The notes beneath the pieces were generated by a model. It did no database searches. It saw nothing but the letters and a program-made list of their open reading frames with translations, and was not told where the DNA came from. Positions 47,963-59,227 of a DNA stretch of 64,000 nt are shown in pieces. The position numbers and the translations under genes are program-made. Position 1 is the stretch's first letter, and each line of letters begins with the position of its first letter. The DNA is from Siphonodentalium dalli. Taxonomy: Eukaryota; Mollusca; Scaphopoda; Gadilida; Siphonodentaliidae. Where the stretch lies: contig CP136062.1 in NCBI GenBank assembly GCA_032622095.1, positions 159,646,875 to 159,710,874 of the forward strand. Direction: 5' to 3'.

Positions 47963-49256
47963 ATGGTATTACATCGTCTTGTAGTTGCCCTTCATGTCGG
48001 CAGGGCAGTCAACTTGCAAACACTGACACCATCTCCCCGTGCAGGTATTGCCATTAACGGTCAGGCCCTTGTTGTGGCCATAGGTAAACCGGAAAAGATA
48101 AATACATTTGGAGATTTGGTCGATGTATTCACAGTGTGCTTGTTGAATAAGGGCGAAAGCTATGTCTGGATTGATGTAGTGTTCTACAGATACTCGGATA
48201 AATATATCAAGACTGCCACCAGATCGGGAAGAAGTCGCAATGTACCATTGATCCGAAGGACAATAACAAATCATGATGTTCCCATCCCTCAAAATTGCAA
48301 AAGTTTCATTTTGTTGTCTGACAACAAGTCCAATTTGAATGGATTCTTGTCTCGAGAACTTGTTAGTAAAGCGAAAACAGAATGTGTTACCGTTGTTGTT
48401 GCAGGGGGTTCCCAAGAGATTGCAGAGTAGATTGTCCGGTAGGTGGAACAGACTTGAAAGGGTTAGAGTCTAATCACGAAGCGGCTGGACTTACCCTTCA
48501 TTCACTTGATAACAGCATGGGGTGCAATCTGAAACAAGTTATTGTGGTAAGTAGGGAGGTCGATGTTCTAGTGGTTGCTTGGTTACCTAGACAAAGTTCC
48601 TGCAGATTGTGATGTGTTCATGATGGCTGGAACGTCCAAAAGCCCTAAAATTATACCCATCAGGGATGTTGCCACCCAAATACCGAGCGACGCTCTGAAC
48701 TATATTCTTGCGTTTTATGCTTTAACAGGGTGTGATTCAACTTCGTTCATATATGGGGTGTCTAAACGATCATTATGGAATATTTACCTGGAAGGTTGTG
48801 AACTCTTAACGAGTATAGGTAATATTGCAATATCCACTGAAACAATTGAAAGTGCTGAACATTTTGTATGCAAGTTGTATAGTTTCCGATGCAAAACTCA
48901 ACAATGTAAGATTCAGGATGTTCCCTCGGACAGAATCTCCCGAAAAGCTTCCACCAACCAGCGACTCATTTCATTACCGGTACCACCTTTTGAGAACAAA
49001 CTACCACGTTTTAGTTTGGAAACAAGCAGCCATTCATATGCAAACATTCCCGGATCTTTCGACAATGGGATGGAAAGAAGAAAATGGTCGATTAGATCCA
49101 ACCATGATGTCACTAGAACCCATTCCAAAATCAAGTCTCGAAATAATCAAATGTGGGTGCAAGAAGGGGTGTGTAACAGCAAGGTGTACATGCAGAAAAT
49201 CAGAGTTACCCTGCACACCACTCTGCAATTGTGGAACTGACTGCAATAATAAATAA
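47963..49256 (+). pseudogene. Right-arm copy of PIN/CXC transposon ORF (most complete, three frame changes)
   Basis: Frame 1 (47963-48430) gives the N-terminal part: VWIDVVFYRYSDKYIKTATR, RRTITNHDVPIPQNC, FILLSDNKSNLNGFLSRELV, TVVVAGGSQE. The reading then moves to the frame of 48430-48600 (NHEAAGLTLHSLDNSMGCNL), to 48575-48900 (YLDKVPADCDVFMMAGTSKS, ILAFYALTGCDSTSFIYGVS) and to 48880-49256 (SPEKLPPTSDSFHYRYHLLR, FPDLSTMGWKEENGRLDP). It ends in a cysteine cluster CxCx3Cx4CxCx6Cx3CxCx3C (CGCKKGCVTARCTC...), like tesmin/TSO1 CXC zinc-binding repeats. A small deletion removes the acidic EEADTR motif. Three frame changes and that loss mean it is dead. Role of the intact family is inferred: DNA binding by CXC, and possibly DNA cleavage by the PIN-like fold. 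Confidence 0.7.
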
Positions 49257-49671
49257 AGATCTTTTTGGTGACAATTTTTGGCTACATAAAGCAAGTTTGT
49301 GTCGCATTGGGTGTTGATGAACCTGTATCATAATATTACTTATGATTTTCGAATTTTAACTGATTATTATATCGGCCATTTTGAGTTGTCATTTTATGTC
49401 AGAAATAATTATTGGTCGAGTTGCCAACATTGCTTTTTGGAATCAGATTACAAATTACATTTAGACACAACTGTATCAACCATTTGAAGAATATATTTCT
49501 GGAATACTTCACTTTCTGCCATTTAAGACGGCAATAATTTATAAAATTCGCATTTTTTTTGTCATTTTTGGGCATAAAGTGAGTTAAATGTGAAACATAT
49601 TCACTTTAAATTAGCGCATATGTTCTGTGTATAGTGTCACTTGTCACAATTCGTTCGAAAGTACGGAAATG

Positions 49672-51196
49672 TATGGAATCCTATTACGGCCACTTGCTAA
49701 TGGCGCTTTCGGCGCACTTTTTGTCGCTTTTGGCGCGATGCGCCGAAAGCGACAAAATGTGCGCCATTAGCGTTGTTTCGGCGCTTTCGGCGCACCGCGC
49801 CGAAAGCGACAAAATATGCGCCATTAGTGCAATCGGCGCGGTGCGCCATTAGTGCATTCGGCGCGGTGCGCCATTAGCGCGGTGCGCCGAAAGCGACAAA
49901 ATATGCGCCATTAGCGCATATACAATTAAGTATGTGATCACCCCAGCAGGGGTGCCGGAAGAGGGGGCAGATGGGGCAGCTGACCCCCTGCCCTTGACCA
50001 AGGGGGCGAGCGGGGGCAGGACTTGCCCTTTTTCTGGAAAAGAAAATGATTTTTGTGTGTTTAATCTCATGTTTTTACAGTAAAATGGGACTTTTTTTGT
50101 CCAAATACCACCGATTTCACAAGGAATATAATTTTTTTGTCACAAAACGGCCATAAAAACCGACAAATACCTTTAAAATAGGGATTTTTGCCTCAATGAA
50201 TTTATGGTTATTTTTCCGAGTTTGCGGAGAAAATGCCCTTTTTTTGTGCAGAAAAGTGCCCTTTTTGTAGGCTCTGCCCCCCTGCCCTTGGATGCTTCCG
50301 GCGCCCCTGCACAGATCGGGCATGGCCATATGTACAATGTATAGGCCTATGTATCAATTTTAAAAGGGAGGGGCTGAATTTTGCTGTAGATAGACATCCA
50401 AATGCTATAATTTGTCATTATTCAGATTTAAAATTATTGTGGGCGTGTGGTCCTGGTCCCTCCTTTGTGGGTAGTTAAAGGTACTCAATCCGATCAGACG
50501 GTCCCAGGGATGTGGCTAGAGGGTCTCCGTTGGGGGTGTCCACCTTGGGAAATTCCAACTGCACCTCCTTGAATCAGAATCAGACAAAACACAAATTTTA
50601 CATTATTCCATTTGCACCCCCCCCCCCCCCATTGCACCTTAGTGCTCATGCCTAATATCCTAACATCTAGTGGTCTAAATCCAGACAAATGCACACGGCT
50701 ATGGACAAGAGACCAGGACACACCGGGCTGACCATTGTTGTTCAACGCAGTGTGATAATTTTTTTTGAAAACTGTACAAGAAAATCACAAATCCTAGCAT
50801 CTAGACTGGCCTCAACTGAACTCTGCCCCCTCTTCCGGCACCCCTGCTGGGGTGATCATATACTTAATTGTACATGCGCTAATGGCGCATATTTTGTCGC
50901 TTTCGGCCTACCGCGCTAATGGCGCACCGCGCCGATTGCACTAATGGCGCATATTTTGTCGCCGAAAGCGCCGAAAGCGCCGAAAGCGACAAAAAGTGCG
51001 CCGTAATGGCGCATGTTTTGTCGCTTTCGGCGCTTTCGGCGCTTTCGGCGGTTTCGGCGCGCGCCGAAACAACGCTAACGGCGCACTTTTTGTCGCTTTC
51101 GGCGCGTTACTAATGGCGCACTTTTTGTCGCTTTCGGCGCTTTCGGCGCGATGCGCCGAAAGCGCCATTAGCAAGTGGCCGTAATAGGATTCCATA
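49672..51196. mobile_element. Nested GC-rich foldback element, 1525 bp
   Basis: Perfect terminal inverted repeats start TATGGAATCCTATTACGGCC and continue for over 40 bp. A perfect 6-bp duplication GAAATG lies at 49666-49671 and 51197-51202; deleting the element restores the host arm sequence seen at about 51541-51600. The ends are arrays of GCGCCGAAAGCGACAAAA and 'gcgccattag' words, far more GC-rich than the surroundings. Inside is a second inverted pair ('gatcaccccagcaggggtgc' 'cggaagagggggcag', at about 49935-49990 and 50825-50870) enclosing fragments of the hAT-like repeat and the ~400-bp MITE. Confidence 0.9.
50476..50850 (+). mobile_element. hAT-like repeat fragment inside the nested foldback
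   Basis: A scrap of the ~400-bp MITE end ('taaaggtactcaatccgat', 50476-50495) is followed at 50505 by CAGGGATGTGGCTAGAGGGT, the left end of the hAT-like family, and continues to about 50820 ('tagactggcctcaactgaa'). The right end is missing. Confidence 0.65.
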
Positions 51197-51799
51197 GAAA
51201 TGCATAATATTCAAACGTCTTAGAACAATATATAACAGTAAACGAAAATCTAGACTTTATTCTGATAGCGGCCATTTTGAATTGTCACTTTAGGTCAGAA
51301 ATAATTATTTGTCGAGTTGCCAACATTGTTTTCTAGAATCAGAATACAAATTACATTTAGACACAACTGTCTAAACAATTTGAAGGATATATGTCCGGCA
51401 TACTCCACTTTCTGCCATTTAAGACGCAACAATTTATAAAATTCGCGTTTTTTTTTCATTTTTGGGCATAAATTGGGTTAAATGTCAAACGTTTTCTCTT
51501 TAAATTACCACATATGTTCGGTGCTTAGTGTCTCTTGTCACAATTCGTTCGAAGTTATGGAAATGCATAATATTCAAACGTCTTAGAACAACATATAATA
51601 GTAAACGAAAATCTAGACTTTGTTCTGATGGCGGCCATTTTGAATTGTCATTTTGGCTCAGAAATAATAATTTGTCGACTTGCCAACATTGGTTTTTGAA
51701 ATCAGCATAAAAATTACCTTTAGAAACAATTCTCAAAAGCTTCTGAAAGAAAAATGCCCGCACCTTTAACTTTTATTCCATTTCGAACCTGACTACTAT

Positions 51800-52240
51800 A
51801 CAACGGTCGCATAGTGACAATCAGTTAGAACGCATCGATTATGGGTGCAGTCGAGTGACAACGGTCACAATTACGCTTTACCACGGGAGATTTGTCACAA
51901 AGTGATATCAGCAGGGTAGAATTCATTTCGTCTTTGAACGCAAATTTCAGTTGCAATGTGATTCTAACCACTATGAGATTTGTGTAATGCCAACCCTATC
52001 AGCATATACTACATGATACACATAAACAACTAATTACCACCTGGAATTCCGGTATGGCTTGCTGGGGAGTATTTGCATCATGTGGATAATGAATTCAGAG
52101 TAGAATTGCGCATTGAGATACACCAAGTCACAGTGACACATGGTGGTGACGGGGTAATCGATCAAATAAAACTATAAAGATGAAACTATATCTAAACGGG
52201 CTAGATGAAATGCCTTGTCGGTAAATGAAACTTTACATGA
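51800..52240. other. No recognisable feature
   Basis: Non-repetitive spacer between two transposons. Confidence 0.4.
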
Positions 52241-52248
52241 TCCGCACA

Positions 52249-53366
52249 CAGGGATGTGGCTAGATGGTCTCCGTTGGGGTGTGTCCACCTTGGGAAATTC
52301 CAACTGCACCCCCCCCCCCTTGAGTCGGAATCACACCAACACAACTTTTTTGCATAATTCCATTTGCACCCCCCCCCCTTGAATCAGAATCACAGACCAA
52401 ACACAAGTTTTGCATAATTCCATTTGCACCCCTTGCACATCAGTCCTCAGGCATAATATCCTATGTATTCATAAACTATGTTGTGGTATATGCCCGGTAT
52501 AAGAAAATTCAGATACTTTAACCTGAGAATTGCATAAATCCTAACATCTAGTAGCCTACTCCAGTCAAATGCACACGGCTACGGGTAAGACACCAGGACA
52601 TTGTGTCCGTCCATGTTTGTTCAGCCCGGTGTGAGAAAATTTGGAAAACTATACAAGAAAATCGCAAATCCTATAGCATCTAGACTGCATGGCCTCAACT
52701 GAAGCTTCCCCAGTGTTGGAAATTTTAAACCTCATACTCCCTCATTCTCCACAAGTTTGACCGAATGTACTAAACTATTGTTTTGTTAAACTAATTAGCA
52801 GTTTTTGTATTGGTCACGGGGGGGGGCAGTGACACACCGGGCCGACCATGGTTCGGCCCGGTGTTCGAAAATTTTGAAATCTGAACAAGAAAATCGCAAA
52901 ATCCTAGCATCTAGACTAGCCTCAAGTCTTCCTAGAGTTAGAAATTTCAAACCTGACACCCCGCACTTAGGTTGGAAAATTTCCAAATGATGACAATTCC
53001 AATGACAATGTTGACCAAATGTATGACAATATTGTTTTCTTAAATTTAGTAGCAGTTTTGACTAGCCACGGGGGAGGACCAGGACACAAGCTTTCCAAGT
53101 GTTGGAAAGTTCCAACCTGTCACCCCCCTAAGGTTGGAAAATTTCCAACTGATGACCATTTCAGTCCAAAATTTTGACAAAAAAATGGAAAATATGCAAA
53201 TATTGGTCCAAAAACAATTAATTCCCCCCAATAAATTGTTTGAAAATCAAACGACAAGAACATTTTCAACCCATTGTTGGTGTGAAATGAAATTTCCAAC
53301 TGTTGAAAATTTTGACCAAAGTTGGGGGTGAGACACCCCCCCCCCCCCCCTCTAGCCACATCCCTG
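52249..53366. mobile_element. hAT-like non-autonomous element, 1118 bp (reference copy)
   Basis: Termini CAGGGATGTGGCTAGA and TCTAGCCACATCCCTG are exact inverses. The flanking 8-bp duplication TCCGCACA / TCTGCACA (52241-52248, 53367-53374) has one mismatch. CAGGG termini and 8-bp duplications fit hAT. The interior repeats 'ttggaaatttccaacctgac' dyads and 'cctagcatctagact' blocks; no transposase. The other fragments of this family in the window (2085, 21925/28096, 29815, 50505) align to it. Confidence 0.85.
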
Positions 53367-53459
53367 TCTGCACATAACTATGTCATATATATCCGTCGTC
53401 TCCGATATCAGGTATATAACATTCGTGAATGTAATCACATTCCGGGCTATTTAGGGATT

Positions 53460-54195
53460 TCTTTGTGATCGCCTCCGTCTGGAAAGAATATACAGCGTCT
53501 GGACAAACGATTGTTCGATCGGTCCAGAAACATGGCTATATGAGCGTATATGAACCTGCACGTGAAATTGAACCCATCCGTATTGTTCCCCGGATCAAAC
53601 TAGGCATACATACCAAATTTGAGTCGGATCGGTCGAGCAGTTTTCGAGTCTATAACACATACACACAAACAGACAGACAGACAGACAGACAGATGTTCCA
53701 AAATATATAGTAGACTAGCTGATCATGCTGATGTGCCTGACTTCGTCCGGTCCATTTATGGATTTCTTTGTGATCGCCTCCGTCTGGGCAGAATATACAG
53801 CGTCTGGACAAACTAGCGTTCGATCGGTCCAGAAACATGCCTATATGAGCGTATATGAACGAGATCAAGGTCAAGGACACGGTCGCACGTGAAATTGGAC
53901 CTGCCCATATTGTTCCCTAGATCAAAGTAGGCCTATATACCAAATTTGATTCGGATCGGTCGAGGTCCATGCAGAAACATGTCTATTTGAGCCTATATGA
54001 GCGAGGTCAAGGTCAATGACACGGTCGCACGTGAAACTGGACCCATATTGTTACCGGGATCAAAGTACGCATACATACCAAATTTGAGTCGGATCAGAAG
54101 CAGATTTCGAGTCTATAATACACACATACATACATACATGCATACATACATACATACATACATACATGCATACATACATGCACACATGTATAGAA
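53460..54195 (+). repeat. Two tandem SINE/LINE-like 3' ends with microsatellite tails
   Basis: 'tttctttgtgatcgcctccg' 'tctgg...gaatatacagcgtctgg' starts at about 53459 and 53760. Each runs through 'ccagaaacatg', 'cgcacgtgaaattg', 'accaaatttgagtcggatcg' and 'tttcgagtctataa', ending in (ACAG)n at 53668-53692 and (ATAC)n at 54120-54185. The 'accaaatttg...gtcggatcggtcga...cgagtctata' wording followed by a short tandem tail is typical of RTE-type 3' ends and SINEs that use them. Confidence 0.65.
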
Positions 54196-54199
54196 ACAG

Positions 54200-56428
54200 A
54201 AGCTCCAAAATATTTAGAAGACGACATATTCTATATGGTATTATTAACCAGTTTGGGGTTCACCCATTTATTCTTGTTGATAGTTATCGTCCACCAATAT
54301 TATTTTACTTCACCTATCAGTCATCAATGATGAACTGATGTCTGTGTTTGGTGACATTGACTCCTTTCTGAACTTCACTCACGATCACATCTATATTGCT
54401 CGATTATAGCAAGCGTACTTTCTTCTCAAAAGCGCGGTGTTGCTCGATCGCTCTCACATCAAACAATAATAATGTTACGGATCAGTTGTGACTATTCTGT
54501 ACATTTTTTGCTGTTCATCTAAGCGATAGGGGGTGGACGCCACACAGCGGTTCACATTAAGTGTCAGTTCTCGGGGAGACACTCGTGCGGTAACTGACAA
54601 TATACATGTTGAAACGTTAATATTTTACTATTTTCCAACAGATACATGCCAATGAGTTCAAATGGAGTAAACTTAGTGTATTATAAATGTCTTATTTTCA
54701 GGTAGCTGTGTACCACACCTTGTAATTCCATTGTATATAATGTTGATTTAAAGACATATTATGTACTTGTTCATGCGTGAAACTGATAAGTTAGAATTCA
54801 GTTGCTTTGCCAACTTGATGAATGTAACATTCTACCATCACCGAAAATCTCAAGCAAATAGACCGTACCACTCCATAGAAAACATCGTCCGGACTACGCT
54901 AAATTGTAAATATTTACTACTTGAATCGGGACGCATCTATCGCCGATAAACTAACGAAAACATTTCGCGATCGGCAGTCACTGCATTTAATTAATATATA
55001 AGATTGACGGTGTGTGATGTCAATTTAGATATAATATTTGTAAAAATAACTACTTTAAACAACAATATTCTCCATTTCTATTTGATAACCCTCCCGGAGT
55101 GTTTCACATCACTTTAATGTCACCATGCTATTATTTGTCACTTTATGCCTATCTTCATTTCTGGAAGAAACAAAGATGCATAATAATAATCATCAGCCGA
55201 TATGACCATATTACCTTTAGATATACTGTATATAACTACGACCACATGCGTGTGACATATGTCTGGGACTATAAAGAACACCAATAAGTCGTATATACGC
55301 ATGCCTCTAACATAATCACCCCCGTGTACGTGGTATCGCCAAAACCGAAGGTATCGCCAAAACCGAGAATATGGGAAAGTCATTTTCACGTATATGATAT
55401 GGGGATATGTTTGTTTCTCATCGTAATACATATATCGAGCATCGTATGTGTATGTCCACACGAAGCAGGAGTATTTATCCACTAGTTGTCATTTAGTTTT
55501 CCCAGATCAGACTATTAATTTTTTTTTGGCGAATTTTTTCAATGGTGTTTTTGCTTTTGCTCACTCAAATTTTCGAGAACATCCATTCACTAGTATAGTT
55601 CCTGGACTCCCTCGCTTCCAAAACAAATGCCGTTATATAGTTGAATCTGTCAATGAAGCATACGATTTGACAGAATTTAAAAAATCCTTGTCGTTCTCAA
55701 TATCCGCGCGATATGAAGGGACCACTGTCGGTCCATAAAGATGCGAACGGCACAGATGAAGACGCGACCAAACGCCGAGTTTCTTGGGCAGTAAATATGC
55801 GTATTACTTAGTGCTGATGAGTGTTTTTATATGTATCTGAGACTGATCAATTGGACTGCGAATGTCATCTGAAATATGAATCCATAACATATTCGAAATA
55901 TTGTGTGCATATATATTATGAATGTGTTTCAATTGAAATTAATTGAACATCCATCTCAGCATTCAGATTTGCGATCTCAAGAACGTGAATGAATGATAGC
56001 GCGATGCCTTGATCACACGCACGTGAATGCTGCCGTTTGCATGCATGCACCTAATCGGATATTCGTTTAGTATTAACATGCTTGGAGTTTGTATATAGAC
56101 CACACATGCCGGACGACACGCTACGGCGTATCAACGATTTGTTATAATCATATATATATATAACCTGTATTTGTATGTGGGTGTATATATGTGTAATTGT
56201 ATACCCCCTATACTCTCCAATAAGATCATAGCGTACATGCATAAGTATGCCAACCATATACCATACAGTATAATTTGTACACACATTATTTTACAGTCTA
56301 GTTAATAACTAGACCAAGGTTTCCTTACAGTCAACTCTCAATTTGAAAGTAATGAAAATTAGGTCTGGTTTTAATAAGACTGATTATTTTAGTTCATTAT
56401 ATAATTCGATAAATTTTAACTAACTTGC
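54200..56428. other. No firm feature
   Basis: Frames at 55138-55482 (minus) and 55448-55738 (plus) have no recognisable motifs. A 16-18-bp direct repeat 'ggtatcgccaaaaccga' lies near 55333-55365. Nothing else supported. Confidence 0.35.
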
Positions 56429-56643
56429 ATATATAAGATAATGCACTAGCACAGGATATTAAATGCTGCACCAGCGCAGCTCCCGCCATGAAAGGGTTTA
56501 ATTATATCTTTGCATAATAAAAGTATTCATGTTTTGTCTCTTCCCAGCAGGACTTCTAGTAACAACAACATTTCAATTTATTATTACCAAAACTCAAGGA
56601 GAAACACATGTTAGAGCACACATTTCACGTCTAAGTGTTTTAA

Positions 56644-56836
56644 CCCTTTACCCAACAAAACGGCCAAAACCGGCCAAATAAAGCTTCAACAGCCTAAAAT
56701 ATCTTCGGTCTGTCTCAATATATAGAACCATACAAATATGGATATCATTGGAACCGGCTCATTGACCACATTGTGATGGTCGACTCGCATATATAAGAGA
56801 ATGCATTGGCACAGGGCCGTTCTGTTGGGTAAAGGG
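56644..56836. mobile_element. piggyBac-like MITE, 193 bp
   Basis: Flanked by TTAA on both sides (56640-56643, 56837-56840), with ends CCCTTTACCCAACAAAACGG and the inverse CCGTTCTGTTGGGTAAAGGG. TTAA targets and CCY-starting ends are the piggyBac signature. Its right part also holds one arm of the 'ctcgcatatataagagaatg' hairpin family (56779-56800). Confidence 0.75.
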
Positions 56837-56858
56837 TTAAATTATAGAGAGAGTAATT

Positions 56859-56997
56859 ACTTGATTGAACTGGTGACGTGAACTAATTAATGAGAGGCAG
56901 GGACGTTGTACAGACACAAGAGCGCATGCACCGAGTGTTTTACAAAATAAGTCTCTGCCTCGAATTAATTATTTCACGTCGCCAGTTCAATCAAGTG
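56859..56997. mobile_element. Inverted-repeat element next to the piggyBac-like MITE
   Basis: Left arm 56859-56903 ('acttgattgaactggtgacg') pairs with right arm 56953-56997 ('cgtcgccagttcaatcaagt') with few mismatches; spacer about 49 bp. No clear duplication. Confidence 0.65.
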
Positions 56998-57000
56998 AAT

Positions 57001-57676
57001 ATTCTGTTTACTACATTCCACTACGAAAACATGATTACCAGAAATCCGAATAATAACCCCATTGTATCCATGTCGCATAAATGTCGATAGCGCATATGAA
57101 TACATAACCCGCTAGTTGAAGTGACATAATTCACTCGCGAAATCAAGGTAAATCACACATAGGAATGTAATTAATATTACTTTTAAGTTATGTCGTACAA
57201 AATTAGCCTGATCTCATTTTCTAACCCAGTTTAAAGAAATAATTGGAGAAAAAAATATTTAAACGATAATCCACTTCGTTGCAAATATCAACGTAAATGT
57301 TAGTCCTTTAAATTGATCCACTGAATGCATTTGACTTAACTAGAGTGCACTCACTGGAGCTGCCTATACTTGCGCCCATGACACATTAATTAAAAAAAAT
57401 TGGCATGTTTTGTGGTGTCATAGCAACAACAGTTTGAACCACGGGTGCTGGCCCCTCGTTTGAGAGATCGATAACAAAAATCTAGATATCAAATCTCAGT
57501 TCATTCATCGCTGAAATAGTTGTGTGTTCGGACAGAATATCTTATATTGTCTTAGTAATACGTACGAGTTATTTGACATATTTATAGAACAATATAGACA
57601 ACGTTCATATAAAGGGTGCATGTGAAGACGATTGGTTGCCGATGATGCTATATTATCAGGCAATTCTTCAAGGATC
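57001..57676. other. No recognisable feature
   Basis: AT-rich with no coding or repeat evidence. Confidence 0.4.
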
Positions 57677-57923
57677 GTCCACTTATAAATGGACAATCGG
57701 TACCTAAAATGGTCATTAATAAATGGACAATCCAACCACGCGTGGCACGCGAGCTTTGGATTGTCCACTAAATGAGGAAATGTTTTGCTAAATAACGGTG
57801 ATTTGTATGAGAAGAAGTGTTTTTGACGAAATAACTGAGATATTTGAAGAACAGTTGTTGACGAAATAACGGAAATATTCGAAGAAGTGTTTTTAGGTAC
57901 CGATTGTCCATTTATAAGTAGAC
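57677..57923. mobile_element. MITE with 33-bp inverted ends
   Basis: Left end 57677-57709 ('gtccacttataaatggacaa', 'tcggtacctaaaa') is the inverse of the right end at 57891-57923. A second dyad inside (57729-57771) has arms 'tggacaatccaa' around 'cacgcgtggcacgcg'. Two near-identical 'gacgaaataac(t/g)ga' blocks follow. Flanking duplication unclear. Confidence 0.7.
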
Positions 57924-58254
57924 AATCTTATGCGCATTAGGTGTATATTATATACCAATTGGGTTAAATTACTAGTTTGACTAGAATTATTTCAAGTGTG
58001 TATGCCATTGCACTTCAGTGGCAAAAAACATCAAAGTAAATTACAAATACCGACACAATTAAATAAAAGACATGCGACCATTGGCTAGTCTTTGATTAAC
58101 AGTGTGTCAATGTGAACATGCCCTTAGTGACTGATCTACAGTCTTCAGGAACATATCATCAAAATTTCTATTGCGTTGAGAATGAGAAAGCTTGTTTTCC
58201 CAGTTAATTAATAAGGCATTTTAATAATCCATGTTTCCACATCCACATTTTTCA

Positions 58255-58432
58255 GTCCAATTGTTTTTCAATTGAAGCACGCGCTCGACTGTTTGGCCGG
58301 ATATGATTTATATGCACCAGGATCTTTCGAAAATGTTTTGAACTTTCCAGAAATATGTTCGCACCTCACTGTCTCTGCGAACAAAAAACGATTCCGCACG
58401 CATCTTTTAGACTTGATCTCAACTCATTTTCC
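58255..58432 (+). CDS. Possible orphan exon, unknown function
   Basis: A good acceptor (acatttttcag) precedes a frame reading PIVFQLKHALDCLAGYDLYA then PGSFENVLNFPEIC and KKRFRTHLLDLISTHFPEF, with a possible donor CAA/GTTACC near 58440. The composition looks protein-like, not repetitive, but I recognise no domain and see no partner exon. It could be chance. Confidence 0.2.
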
Positions 58433-58479
58433 CGAGTTTCAAGTTACCTCAAATAGGCTTCTAACGGGCAGCTTTTGTT

Positions 58480-59227
58480 TTTCATGCAGTATATATATAT
58501 TATAATAATAAAACACGAAGTTGTTGGCAGATGGAATGGTCTAGCCTGTCCGTGTGATACGAGTCTCAGCTGTCTGGACATCGATGCAATCATGTCTGGT
58601 GTTTTGGGCGCCCATGTAGCTTGAGACGTCCTGATGTGCGTCGTGACGCCATGGCGTCTTGATCGGTTTCCAGAAAGAAATCATTCAATATTGTTCATTT
58701 ATGAACGATTTATTACCAAAATAAAACCAGATAACAATGCAAATTAAGTATATATGTGGATTTAAATTACAATTGATGCAACCAGTTCATATTAGCTCGT
58801 GTGCATTCTTTACAGTATATACTTCCGGTATGACGTAACATGTCCGCGGAAGGACAGATAAACAGATAAACAGAGATCCGGACCGAAAACATTACTTGCG
58901 TCCAGTATAGACTGGCGCAAGTAAATATACATTGAGTCCAATCACAAGTTAAAAAACATTTAAGATTTTTTTTTTAAACAGCGTTTATCTTTTCAACTCA
59001 TTGGGAGTCAATTTCCCAAAAATATCTAAATACTACTTTTGGCATAAACTAAAATCTTCTGGCTACGTTCCAATTTTTTCTTCTTCAAATTTCAATTAAA
59101 TCGCTCGATGATCCTGCTTGCGGTACAAAATTCATTTCATGAGAACGAGGAACAATTTTTCTGTGATAATAAGTTGACAACGGAAAGACTTTATAGTTCG
59201 TCAACCAGTCCTCCATTCTGACTTGTT
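58480..59227. other. No recognisable feature
   Basis: Contains a short 'agataaacagataaacagag' repeat near 58856. No coding evidence. Confidence 0.4.

Larger units (their letters stand above)
46082..51794. mobile_element. Foldback transposon carrying opposed PIN/CXC ORFs
   Basis: Termini AGTCAGGTTCGAAA (left) and TTTCGAACCTGACT (right), flanked by a perfect 5-bp duplication ACTAT (46077-46081 and 51795-51799). Each arm has about 0.95 kb of subterminal sequence ('ggtgcgggcatttttctttc', and a block with 'caattcaaaatggccgccat' that is repeated within the arm), then the 3' part of the same ORF pointing outward. The right arm is longer only because a 1525-bp element is nested in it. About 4.2 kb remain without that insertion. 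The superfamily cannot be settled from the 5-bp duplication. Confidence 0.85.

Noticed and set aside
47963-48415. Minus-strand frame of 148 codons
   Set aside because: Antisense to the N-terminal part of the transposon ORF; the plus-strand reading has the family motifs.
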